From positions 1 through 14,432 of the forward strand of contig CBFHSE010000038.1 of the NCBI GenBank assembly GCA_965658435.1: DNA of 14,432 bases. The letters run 5' to 3'. A program made the translations under genes and the position numbers. Source of the stretch: JADHLN01 sp965658435 (GTDB lineage Bacteria > Pseudomonadota > Alphaproteobacteria > Rickettsiales > JABIRX01). Under the pieces are notes generated by a model, which saw nothing but the letters and a program-made list of their open reading frames with translations, had not been told where the DNA came from and searched no databases. Positions 8,259-14,338 of the stretch are shown one piece after another. Numbering within the stretch: the first letter of the stretch is position 1; each line of letters starts with the position of its first letter.

Positions 8259-8311
8259 CTTATTAAGCTTGATTTAAATTAGCAAAAAATTATAACTGTT
8301 GAAAAGAAATA

Positions 8312-8827
8312 TCAAATAATAGGGTAAAGGTGATAATCTTTTAATTGATAATGCCACCACTCTGTTTCTAAAAATTCAAAGCCTGCAAGATTCATAATTC
8401 CTGCTAAAATAACCCTGTTCTTTTGAGCGTCAGCTGAAATATCATGGTTACCATGATGCGCCTTTTTAGTAAAATCATCAAAATCTGTTCCCATATCAGC
8501 TTCATTACCATTTTGATCTGTAAGGGTAAGATCAACTGCTATACCTCTGCAATGAGTCAATTCTCCGTTTTTAGGGTCTGATACATATTTAGGGTCTTGA
8601 AATTTATCCCATAATTTTTGTTGTATATTTATAGGACGATAGGCATCATAGATTTTTAATTTATAATTTAGATTTTTGGCTATTAAAGATGCTTTATAGA
8701 GATTAAGAGAAGCGGTTTCATGGAGATAGCAATCTGCATTATCATAGAGCTTTTTCTTTACAAAATTTTCATTTGTGGCATATTTGAGATCAATAATAAT
8801 ATTGCTATTGGTAATTTTTTGTAACAT
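8312..8827 (-). CDS. ddpX: D-alanyl-D-alanine dipeptidase (VanX/DdpX family)
   Basis: The 171-residue zinc dipeptidase hydrolyses D-Ala-D-Ala, a peptidoglycan precursor or recycling product. Signature residues are IDLKYATNENF (12-22) and IYDAYRP (59-65), with Arg64 as the transition-state arginine. Zinc ligands His92 and Asp99 lie in HCRGIAVDLTL (92-102). DMGTDFDDF follows at 111-119, then the catalytic Glu156 and the third zinc ligand His159 in ETEWWHY. All catalytic positions expected from VanX are present. No signal peptide is seen, so it should act in the cytoplasm. It is slightly shorter than typical VanX (about 200 residues). No van resistance genes are adjacent, so a wall-recycling or turnover role is more likely than glycopeptide resistance. 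The start codon at 8827 overlaps the start codon of the divergent ankyrin gene. Confidence 0.93.
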   Translation of the reverse strand: MLQKITNSNIIIDLKYATNENFVKKKLYDNADCYLHETASLNLYKASLIAKNLNYKLKIYDAYRPINIQQKLWDKFQDPKYVSDPKNGELTHCRGIAVDLTLTDQNGNEADMGTDFDDFTKKAHHGNHDISADAQKNRVILAGIMNLAGFEFLETEWWHYQLKDYHLYPII

Positions 8828-9311
8828 GAGAAAAATAAAGGAGATTTTAGAGAATAAAAAAAATATAAAACATCAACTTAAACAAGCAATATTAAACAGT
8901 GATTATAAAGAAATGCAATATTTAATTAATAATAATTATTATGATTTAAATGAATTAGATGAGCATTATTTTTCTTTGCTTGATTATGCTTTAATTTGCA
9001 AAAATTTAAAAATAATTAAATATCTTATTAACAGAAAAGTTAAATTAGGCCTCACCTTATATCAAATTAACAAAGAGGATATATTTATTGATAAAATAAA
9101 GCTATTACATGCAGCCGAATATGACCTAAATAATCTTGATATAGTTGGTTTCGCACCAATCCATTATGCTTCAACATTAGGTTTTGCAGATGCTATAAAA
9201 TTATTAATGCAATATGATATAAAAATTCTAAAAACAGCTATTAATGGCGATACTCCAATTAAGCTTGCTATTAAAAATTCTAAAATTGGAGTTTATATAG
9301 GAACAGCATAG
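8826..9311 (+). CDS. Small ankyrin-repeat protein
   Basis: The 161-residue protein has about four ankyrin-type units. A first helical pair lies near 15-45 (LKQAILNSDYKEMQYLINNN). The next is 50-72 (SLLDYALICKNLKIIKYLI), then a degenerate one around 88-106, and a clear one at 109-130 (FAPIHYASTLGFADAIKLLMQ). The start of another at 141-153 (GDTPIKLAIKNSK) breaks off, leaving only a short tail. The final repeat is therefore incomplete at the stop. Ankyrin proteins are protein-binding scaffolds and in intracellular bacteria often act on host proteins, but no secretion signal is evident here. The ATG at 8826 was chosen. An in-frame GTG at 8775 would add a hydrophobic leader but is antisense to the conserved N-terminus of ddpX. 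Both ends overlap neighbours: start codons overlap ddpX, and the last 19 bases overlap rph. Confidence 0.8.
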   Translation: MRKIKEILENKKNIKHQLKQAILNSDYKEMQYLINNNYYDLNELDEHYFSLLDYALICKNLKIIKYLINRKVKLGLTLYQINKEDIFIDKIKLLHAAEYDLNNLDIVGFAPIHYASTLGFADAIKLLMQYDIKILKTAINGDTPIKLAIKNSKIGVYIGTA

Positions 9312-10030
9312 CAATTTTCGGAGGCTTCATCTTGCAATTTGCATATTTCTAAACATGCATCGCTAGCTAATTGATAGATTTGATCAAATTGTTTTTTACT
9401 AAAATTTGCACCTTCAGCACTTGCCTGAACTTCTATTAATTCTGCCTTATTATTAATAACAAAATTAGCATCAACATCAATATTTGAGTCTTCCAAATAA
9501 TCAAGATCTATAATTGCCTTATCATGCATTAAACCAACAGAGATTGCAGCTATATTATTTTTAATAGGATTATGTTTTAAGATATTTTGTTTACATAGTT
9601 TATTAATAGCGATTTTAAGCGCTACAAAACCACCATTTATGGCTGCTGTTCTTGTACCTCCATCTGCTTGTATGACATCACAATCTATAATTATTTGTCT
9701 TTCTCCCAATTTTTTTAAATCGATTCCTGCTCTAAGACTCCTTCCAATTAATCTCTGGATTTCCTGGGTTCTTCCTGATTGCCTTCCATCAGATGCCTCT
9801 CTTTTTATCCTGCTATTAGTTGACCTTGGTAACATGCCATATTGAGCGGTAAGCCATCCTTTGCCAGTGTCTCTTAGAAATCTTGGCACATTTTCTTCGA
9901 TTGAGGCTGTGCATATTACTTTTGTATTCCCTAAACTAATCAGGCATGATCCCTCTGCATGTAGGTTAATATTTGTTTCTAAAGTTATTTCTCTTATCTG
10001 ATTAAATTTTCTTCCTGATATACGTTCCAT
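9293..10030 (-). CDS. rph: Ribonuclease PH
   Basis: The 245-residue enzyme is a phosphorolytic 3'-5' exoribonuclease that trims tRNA 3' ends and structured RNAs as a hexameric ring. Diagnostic blocks are the opening MERISGRKFNQIREI, FGNT-like SLGNTKVICTAS (32-43) and GWLTAQYGMLPRST (58-71). Then come the phosphate-binding GRTQEIQRLIGRSLR (86-100), DCDVIQADGGTRTAA (116-130), and the acidic cluster IDLDYLEDSNIDVDAN (174-189) that binds metal. Length is slightly above the usual ~238-240, owing to a short C-terminal tail after KLQDEAS. That tail overlaps the 3' end of the convergent ankyrin gene. It works alongside the CCA enzyme and RNase E in this window in RNA maturation. It is divergent from grpE with 118 bp between starts. 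Confidence 0.97.
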   Translation of the reverse strand: MERISGRKFNQIREITLETNINLHAEGSCLISLGNTKVICTASIEENVPRFLRDTGKGWLTAQYGMLPRSTNSRIKREASDGRQSGRTQEIQRLIGRSLRAGIDLKKLGERQIIIDCDVIQADGGTRTAAINGGFVALKIAINKLCKQNILKHNPIKNNIAAISVGLMHDKAIIDLDYLEDSNIDVDANFVINNKAELIEVQASAEGANFSKKQFDQIYQLASDACLEICKLQDEASENCYAVPI

Positions 10031-10076
10031 ATTTCAATTTAAATTATTTTGCAGCAAATAAAATAACGAAAATAAT

Positions 10077-10128
10077 TAAATATGTCTAATAATTATTAAT
10101 TGCAAAATTCAGAAAAAAGTTTTAAAAA
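10077..10128. promoter_or_regulatory. Candidate divergent promoters for rph and grpE sharing one -35 box
   Basis: The palindromic hexamer TTGCAA (10100-10105) can act as -35 in both directions. On the minus strand, TATTTA follows after 17 bases (10082-10077), about 47 bases before the rph ATG. On the plus strand, TAAAAA follows after 17 bases (10123-10128), about 20 bases before the grpE ATG. Both -10 matches are weak. No CIRCE element and no clear sigma32-type promoter was seen before grpE. Confidence 0.3.
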
Positions 10129-10148
10129 AGAAAAAAATATTTAAAAAA

Positions 10149-10706
10149 ATGGTCACAGAAGATAACAATAAAGACAAATCTTCTAAGCAAAAAGCCGAAA
10201 AAAGCCAAGAAGCAGCTACGGCAAATCAACAAGTAAATACAGCTGAAAAAAAAGAAGTTAAAGATAACAACAAAGAAGCTGAATTGAATAATAAATTGCT
10301 TAGAATGGCAGCAGAGATTGAAAATTTACGCAAAAGAAATGAACAGCAGGTAAAAGAGCTGCAAAAATATGCAATTTCAGATTTTGCCAAGGAAGTAATT
10401 AGTGTGTTAGAAAATTTCTATTTAATAATAGATAACGCACCAGATGCTGAAATTCAAAAATCTGAGACAATAAAAAAATTTTATGATGGCATAAAAATAA
10501 CACATAATGATTTATTAAAGCTATTTGAGAAGAACGGTATAAAAAGAATTTATCCATTAGGAGAAAAATTTAACCATGATAACCAGCAAGTTGTCAGCCA
10601 AATAAAAAGTGACAAAGAATCTGGTACGGTTATACAAGTAATCCAAGCAGGATATATGCTAAATGATCGTTTACTCAAGGAAGCCTTAGTTGTTGTTGCA
10701 CAATAA
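10149..10706 (+). CDS. grpE: Nucleotide exchange factor GrpE
   Basis: The 185-residue protein is the co-chaperone that releases ADP from DnaK. It has a charged, low-complexity N-terminus rich in K, E, N and Q (about 1-45). A coiled-coil dimerisation helix follows (about 46-75, ELNNKLLRMAAEIENLRKRNEQ), then a helical bundle (76-125). The C-terminal beta domain has GIKRIYPLGEKFNHDNQQVV (130-149) and IQAGYMLNDRLLKEALVVVA (165-184), which contacts the DnaK nucleotide-binding domain. Length and architecture are normal. The ATG at 10149 is the only sensible start; no Shine-Dalgarno motif precedes it. The usual alphaproteobacterial partner hrcA is not adjacent. RNase E follows after 43 bp on the same strand. 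Confidence 0.96.
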   Translation: MVTEDNNKDKSSKQKAEKSQEAATANQQVNTAEKKEVKDNNKEAELNNKLLRMAAEIENLRKRNEQQVKELQKYAISDFAKEVISVLENFYLIIDNAPDAEIQKSETIKKFYDGIKITHNDLLKLFEKNGIKRIYPLGEKFNHDNQQVVSQIKSDKESGTVIQVIQAGYMLNDRLLKEALVVVAQ

Positions 10707-10727
10707 CAATACTTAAATCATTATAAT
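10696..10727 (+). promoter_or_regulatory. Possible promoter upstream of the RNase E gene
   Basis: A perfect TATAAT (10722-10727) lies 22 bases before the RNase E ATG in the 43-base gap after grpE. The only -35-like hexamer is TTGCAC (10696-10701) at a long 20-base spacing. In DNA this AT-rich a lone TATAAT may be chance. Read-through from grpE is equally possible. Confidence 0.25.
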
Positions 10728-10749
10728 TTAACGTAAAAATAGGTTTTAT

Positions 10750-12564
10750 ATGACTAGAATATTAATAGATGCAGTTTATCCACAAGAAATCAGAGTAGCT
10801 GAAATTTCAAAATCTGGCAAGGTTATTAACTTTGACTATGAATCTGCTACTAGGAAGCAATTAAAGGGAAATATATATCTTGCTAAAGTAACAAGAGTTG
10901 AGCCATCATTGCAAGCAGCTTTTATAGAATATGGACAAGATAAACAGGGATTTCTTCCATTTGCTGAGATTCAAACAGATTATTATCAAATTCCTACTGA
11001 TGACAAAAAAAAGTTAGAACAGCTTCAAGAAGAGATAGAATCAGCCCATAATTCAGAGAAAGATAGCAAAGAATACAAGGCAAAATCTTCTCCTAATACA
11101 CGCCTTAAAAAAATATCAGAGGCAGCTGAGAATAACAATTCAGATCATGATGATTTAGATGAATCTTCCTTACAAGCGCTGAAAAAAAAGCTAACCCAAA
11201 AATATAAAATACAAGAAGTTATAAAAAAGAACCAATTAATTTTGGTTCAAGTTATCAAAGAAGAAAGAGGTAATAAAGGAGTATCACTTAGTACTTATAT
11301 ATCTCTTGCAGGAAGATATTGTGTTTTAATGCCAAATAGCGGTTCACGTTCTGGAGGGATTTCACGTAGAATAGATAATATATCAGATAGAAAAAGACTA
11401 AGAGAGTTAATTAAAGGATTTAATATACCAAAAGGTACAAGTTTAATTTTAAGAACTGCAGTTCAAGGTAAAACTGATCAAGCAGTAGAAAAAGATTATA
11501 ATTATTTAGTGAATCTATGGAATAATATCAGGCAAGATACATTAAATTCTTCTGCACCAGCATTAGTATATCATGAAGCTGACGCTATAAAGAGAGCAAT
11601 AAGAGATTTATATGAGGAATCTGTTGAAGAGATAATAATTGAAGGATCAGATGCGGTGAACAGAGCAAAAAAGCTAGTTAAAGCTATTGATAATTCAGCT
11701 CTAAAAAAAATCAAAGAGCATAAAAGCAAAAACACTCTTTTTAAACATTATAAAATAGAAGAACAAGTAGATTCATTTTATCAAACAAATGCAAGCCTAG
11801 AATCAGGTGGTTATCTTGTAATAAATATAACAGAAGCATTAATCTCAATAGATGTAAATTCAGGCAGGGCAACAAAAGAGAGGTCTGTTGAAGAAACAGC
11901 CTTAAATACTAATTTAGAAGCTGCAAAAGAAGTTGCTAGGCAAATAAGATTAAGAGATCTATCAGGTTTGATTGTAGTAGATTTTATCGATATGATAGAA
12001 CTAGAAAATAGAAAAGCACTAGAAAGAGAATTACGATCTGCATTTGCTGATGATAAAGCTAAAATTCAAATTAGTAGAGTAAGCAATTTTGGCTTGATCG
12101 AAATGTCCAGGCAACGCTTGAAACCAAGTTTAATTGAAACAAATACCGATCCATGCTCTGCATGTAATGGAACAGGATTTATAAAATCTTATTCTGCATT
12201 TTCTATAGATATTTTTAGGGCAATCAGATTTGAAGTAATCAAAAAATCATCTCGTTTAGTTAAAGTTTATGGTTCAGCTGATGCTATTGCTTTTATCACC
12301 AATTTTCGTCGTAATAATATAAATATTTTAGAGCAAGAAAATAACATAAAATTATTTTTATATGTTGATCATAAATTAGCCTCTTATGAATTTAGGGTTG
12401 AGTCTGAAAGAAATATTGCTGACGAAGAACAGGAAAATCTTGATAATGACAAAACATACAATATTATCAAAGATAGAACTAAAAATATTAATTCAGGGGA
12501 TGCTAAAAAAACTGTAGCTGAAAAAAATCTCATGAAAAAAATTTTTAAAAAACTTTCCAGCTAA
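10750..12564 (+). CDS. rne: Ribonuclease E/G family endoribonuclease
   Basis: The 604-residue protein is the main endoribonuclease of mRNA decay and rRNA/tRNA processing. It opens MTRILIDAVYPQEIRVA and has an S1 RNA-binding domain (from about residue 39, KGNIYLAKVTRVEP). The S1 domain is interrupted by a charged insertion of roughly 65 residues compared with E. coli (about 78-150) before KEERGNKGVSLSTYISLAGR (170-189). Catalytic metal ligands are Asp368 in SIDVNSGR and Asp411 in VVDFIDM, 43 residues apart as in E. coli (303 and 346). The zinc-link is C469-SA-C472 in DPCSACNGTG, which joins the dimer. The C-terminus ends about 130 residues after the zinc-link with only a short basic tail, so the long degradosome scaffold of E. 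coli RNase E is essentially missing. RNase G is an alternative name, but the insert and sequence fit the alphaproteobacterial RNase E branch. It stops 2 bp before the convergent end of the dnaX tau frame. Confidence 0.94.
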   Translation: MTRILIDAVYPQEIRVAEISKSGKVINFDYESATRKQLKGNIYLAKVTRVEPSLQAAFIEYGQDKQGFLPFAEIQTDYYQIPTDDKKKLEQLQEEIESAHNSEKDSKEYKAKSSPNTRLKKISEAAENNNSDHDDLDESSLQALKKKLTQKYKIQEVIKKNQLILVQVIKEERGNKGVSLSTYISLAGRYCVLMPNSGSRSGGISRRIDNISDRKRLRELIKGFNIPKGTSLILRTAVQGKTDQAVEKDYNYLVNLWNNIRQDTLNSSAPALVYHEADAIKRAIRDLYEESVEEIIIEGSDAVNRAKKLVKAIDNSALKKIKEHKSKNTLFKHYKIEEQVDSFYQTNASLESGGYLVINITEALISIDVNSGRATKERSVEETALNTNLEAAKEVARQIRLRDLSGLIVVDFIDMIELENRKALERELRSAFADDKAKIQISRVSNFGLIEMSRQRLKPSLIETNTDPCSACNGTGFIKSYSAFSIDIFRAIRFEVIKKSSRLVKVYGSADAIAFITNFRRNNINILEQENNIKLFLYVDHKLASYEFRVESERNIADEEQENLDNDKTYNIIKDRTKNINSGDAKKTVAEKNLMKKIFKKLSS

Positions 12565-12566
12565 TT

Positions 12567-12982
12567 TTATTTTATTTTACTAACATTAGTTATTTCAGCT
12601 TCTGGGAATATTTCTTTAATTAATTTATAATCAGAACTTTCTAAAAATGCAGTTATTCTACTATTATTTTCTTCTTCTTGCTGCTCTGAAATAGTTTTAG
12701 CATTTATTTGAACATCTTTTACAATAATTTGTATCTTATAACCAAATAATTCTATTGTTTTATCTTCAATATTATTTAGCAATTTTTTCGGAGTAGCTAT
12801 TTTTTCTGCAAAAATTATTTTATCTTGTGTAAATTCAACAACAACTAAATTATTGCAAATAAGATTATATATTAAAGGATGCTTGTCTGAAAAAGCCTCT
12901 AAAAATTCCTCAATAGAATTAACGGGGTAGGGTTTACTATTTTCAATATTATGGTTTTCTGAAGATAAAAAATTATTTAAAG
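12567..12982 (-). CDS. dnaX: Tau-specific C-terminal part of dnaX, read in the -1 frame
   Basis: Directly after the A10 run that ends the gamma frame, the -1 frame is open for 138 codons to a TAA at 12569-12567. It has no good start codon at its beginning. The translation starts TLNNFLSSENHN, then contains VNSIEEFLEAFSDKHPLIYN, IIFAEKIATPKKLL, IQIIVKDVQINAKTISEQQ and the ending LIKEIFPEAEITNVSKI. This matches the shape of the alphaproteobacterial tau C-terminal domain: a small alpha/beta domain, a 'vs...g..Tl.eq' strand, and a final 'P.V...l..FPgA.i..V'. In tau this part binds the polymerase alpha subunit. The downstream half alone (from an internal TTG at 12782) could be mistaken for a separate 71-residue hypothetical protein. 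With one base re-read or one extra A, the joined product would be 528 residues. Confidence 0.85.
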
Positions 12983-14152
12983 TTTTTTTTTTACTTCATT
13001 ATTTGATTGATTAAGAATTTTTTCCAAATTTGCATCTGGTGCTAAATGACAAATTCTTATAACAGCAAGTTCTAGTGCCTGCATTTCATTTGCAATAAAT
13101 TTTACCTCTTCTACTGCCTTAACAAGCATTTGCCATATAGGTATAATTTGACTTATTGCTAATTTAGAAGAAATATCTTTGATTTTATTTTCTATCTCAG
13201 AGCTTACTTTTATTTCTGTAAATTCGTCTTTAAGAATTATTGCTTTGGAAACTAAATAAGAAATTTCTAATAAATCATTTAAGATATTTTTTATATCAGC
13301 TCCATTATAATAAATATGGTTAAGTTCTTGCAATGCCTCACTAATCTTGCCCTCTACAATATAAGAAAATAAATTGAAACTATTATCTAAGCTTGAATAA
13401 CCAAGACTTTGCCTAACTATATCTATAGTTAAATTATTATTGCTTACCAACCTCATCTGATCAAGAAGAGATAAAGAATCTCTAACTGAGCCACCAGATA
13501 AATTACATATTGAATCTATTGCTTCATCTGAAAATTTAATATCCTCTTTGTTACAGATATTTTTTAAATGTTCTGATAATTCATTATTTGCTACTCTTTT
13601 TAGATCAAATTTTTGACATCTAGATAAAATAGTAAGTGGTAATTTCCTTATTTCAGTTGTCGCAAAAATAAATTTAGTATGGGTAGGAGGCTCCTCCAGA
13701 GTCTTTAGCAAAGCATTAAAAGCGCTATTTGAAAGCATATGCACTTCATCAATTATAAATATTTTATAACGTGACATAGCTGGAGTATAATTTGCATTTG
13801 CTATGATTTCTCTTACATCATCTACGCCAGTTCTACTTGCAGCATCCATTTCTAAAACATCTGGATGGTTACCTTTCATAATAGATATGCAATTAGAACA
13901 TTCCAAACATGGTTCAATTTGCGCAGCATCATTTTTACCATCTTTACCAATACAATTTAAAGCCATAGCCATTATTCTGGCTGTTGTAGTTTTTCCAACA
14001 CCACGAATCCCAGTTAAAAGAAAAGCATGAGAAATTTTATTGGTGCTAATAGCATTTTGTAATGTCTCTACTAAATATTTTTGACCAACCAAATCTTTAA
14101 ATTGCTTAGGGCGGTAATATCTAGCAAAAACCTTATATTCAGATAAAGACAT
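12977..14152 (-). CDS. dnaX: DNA polymerase III gamma (and N-terminal part of tau), DnaX
   Basis: The clamp-loader ATPase has 391 residues in the zero frame. It opens with the DnaX signature FARYYRPKQFKDLVGQ (9-24). Walker A is GIRGVGKTT (48-56). Four zinc cysteines are C67, C82, C85 and C88, and Walker B is IFIIDEVH (131-138). NALLKTLEEPP (146-156) and the SRC motif (177-179) follow, then the sensor-2 region GGSVRDSLSLLDQM and the helical collar domain III. It ends NEVKKKL directly after a run of ten As, where the usual tau C-terminal domains are missing; they are present in the -1 frame. Gamma lacking those domains would still load the beta clamp. The ATG at 14152 is preceded by ATGTAG, so no upstream extension exists. 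No Shine-Dalgarno motif is seen. Confidence 0.95.
   Translation of the reverse strand: MSLSEYKVFARYYRPKQFKDLVGQKYLVETLQNAISTNKISHAFLLTGIRGVGKTTTARIMAMALNCIGKDGKNDAAQIEPCLECSNCISIMKGNHPDVLEMDAASRTGVDDVREIIANANYTPAMSRYKIFIIDEVHMLSNSAFNALLKTLEEPPTHTKFIFATTEIRKLPLTILSRCQKFDLKRVANNELSEHLKNICNKEDIKFSDEAIDSICNLSGGSVRDSLSLLDQMRLVSNNNLTIDIVRQSLGYSSLDNSFNLFSYIVEGKISEALQELNHIYYNGADIKNILNDLLEISYLVSKAIILKDEFTEIKVSSEIENKIKDISSKLAISQIIPIWQMLVKAVEEVKFIANEMQALELAVIRICHLAPDANLEKILNQSNNEVKKKL
12983..12992 (-). promoter_or_regulatory. A10 slippery run: probable tau/gamma frameshift or slippage site
   Basis: The coding strand reads GT then ten As then CTTTAA, so the zero-frame stop comes one codon after the run. 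It is the longest homopolymer I found in the window (others reach eight). One extra A, or a -1 ribosomal slip on A-AAA-AAA, moves ribosomes into the long open -1 frame. dnaX is a known site of such recoding: ribosomal -1 shift in E. coli, transcriptional slippage on an A9 run in Thermus. No strong stimulatory stem-loop or upstream SD-like element is obvious, which would favour transcriptional slippage. Confidence 0.78.
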
Positions 14153-14176
14153 CTACATTAATTAAAAAGAGCATTC

Positions 14177-14204
14177 AAAATATAAGCAAGCAGCAAAAAT
14201 GCAA
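14177..14204 (-). promoter_or_regulatory. Candidate dnaX promoter
   Basis: On the minus strand TTGCAT (14204-14199) is followed after 16 bases by TATTTT (14182-14177), about 25 bases before the dnaX ATG. It lies in the 104-base gap shared with the divergent SRP RNA gene. The match is moderate. Confidence 0.38.
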
Positions 14205-14224
14205 GCTCTAGAATAAATAAATAG

Positions 14225-14253
14225 TTGAAAAACAACAATTATTTAGATATTGT
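14225..14253 (+). promoter_or_regulatory. Candidate promoter of the SRP RNA gene
   Basis: TTGAAA (14225-14230, five of six) is followed after exactly 17 bases by TATTGT (14248-14253, four of six). The expected start point falls at about 14259-14261, which coincides with the GGGG that begins the SRP RNA helix. Good spacing and good agreement with the RNA end support it. Confidence 0.58.
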
Positions 14254-14256
14254 TTA

Positions 14257-14338
14257 AAAGGGGTAGGCAGTTCATTTTGTTAATTAGTCAGATCCGAAAG
14301 GGAGCAGCTAGCACAATTATGAACTGGGTTACCCCTTT
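14257..14338 (+). ncRNA. ffs: Bacterial small signal recognition particle RNA (4.5S type)
   Basis: The hairpin RNA is closed by GGGGTA (14260-14265) and TACCCC (14330-14335), extended by AAA/TTT outside. Inside are AGTTCAT/ATGAACT (14269-14275 with 14319-14325) and TTGT/ACAA. The apical core GTCAGATCCGAAAGGGAGCAGC spans 14287-14308: it is the SRP domain IV signature (E. coli GTCAGGTCCGGAAGGAAGCAGC), with a GAAA tetraloop of the GNRA class. It has no Alu domain, so it is the short form. The RNA binds Ffh and targets ribosomes making membrane proteins to FtsY and the inner membrane. Ends are approximate; mature RNA probably runs from about 14260 to 14336. It is divergent from dnaX. Confidence 0.95.

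Noticed and set aside
8088..8311. tRNA-Ile, tRNA-Ala or the beginning of a 23S gene after 16S
   Set aside because: No cloverleaf, T-loop (GGTTCRANYCC) or 23S start sequence was found; only processing and terminator structures are visible.
9639..9845. Plus-strand open frame antisense to rph
   Set aside because: It is antisense to the GRTQEIQRL and DGGTRTA blocks of RNase PH; the opposite strand clearly carries the gene.
10031..10148. CIRCE operator or sigma32 promoter upstream of grpE
   Set aside because: No TTAGCACTC/GAGTGCTAA inverted repeat and no CTTGAA-CCCCAT-type pair is present; the AT-only palindrome at 10087-10098 is not specific.
12567..12782. Independent 71-residue hypothetical gene
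   Set aside because: The open frame extends upstream without a stop to the dnaX A-run, and the joined sequence resembles the tau C-terminus; the TTG start is internal.
13803..14030. Plus-strand open frame antisense to dnaX
   Set aside because: It mirrors the zinc-module and Walker region of DnaX and has no family features; a shadow frame.
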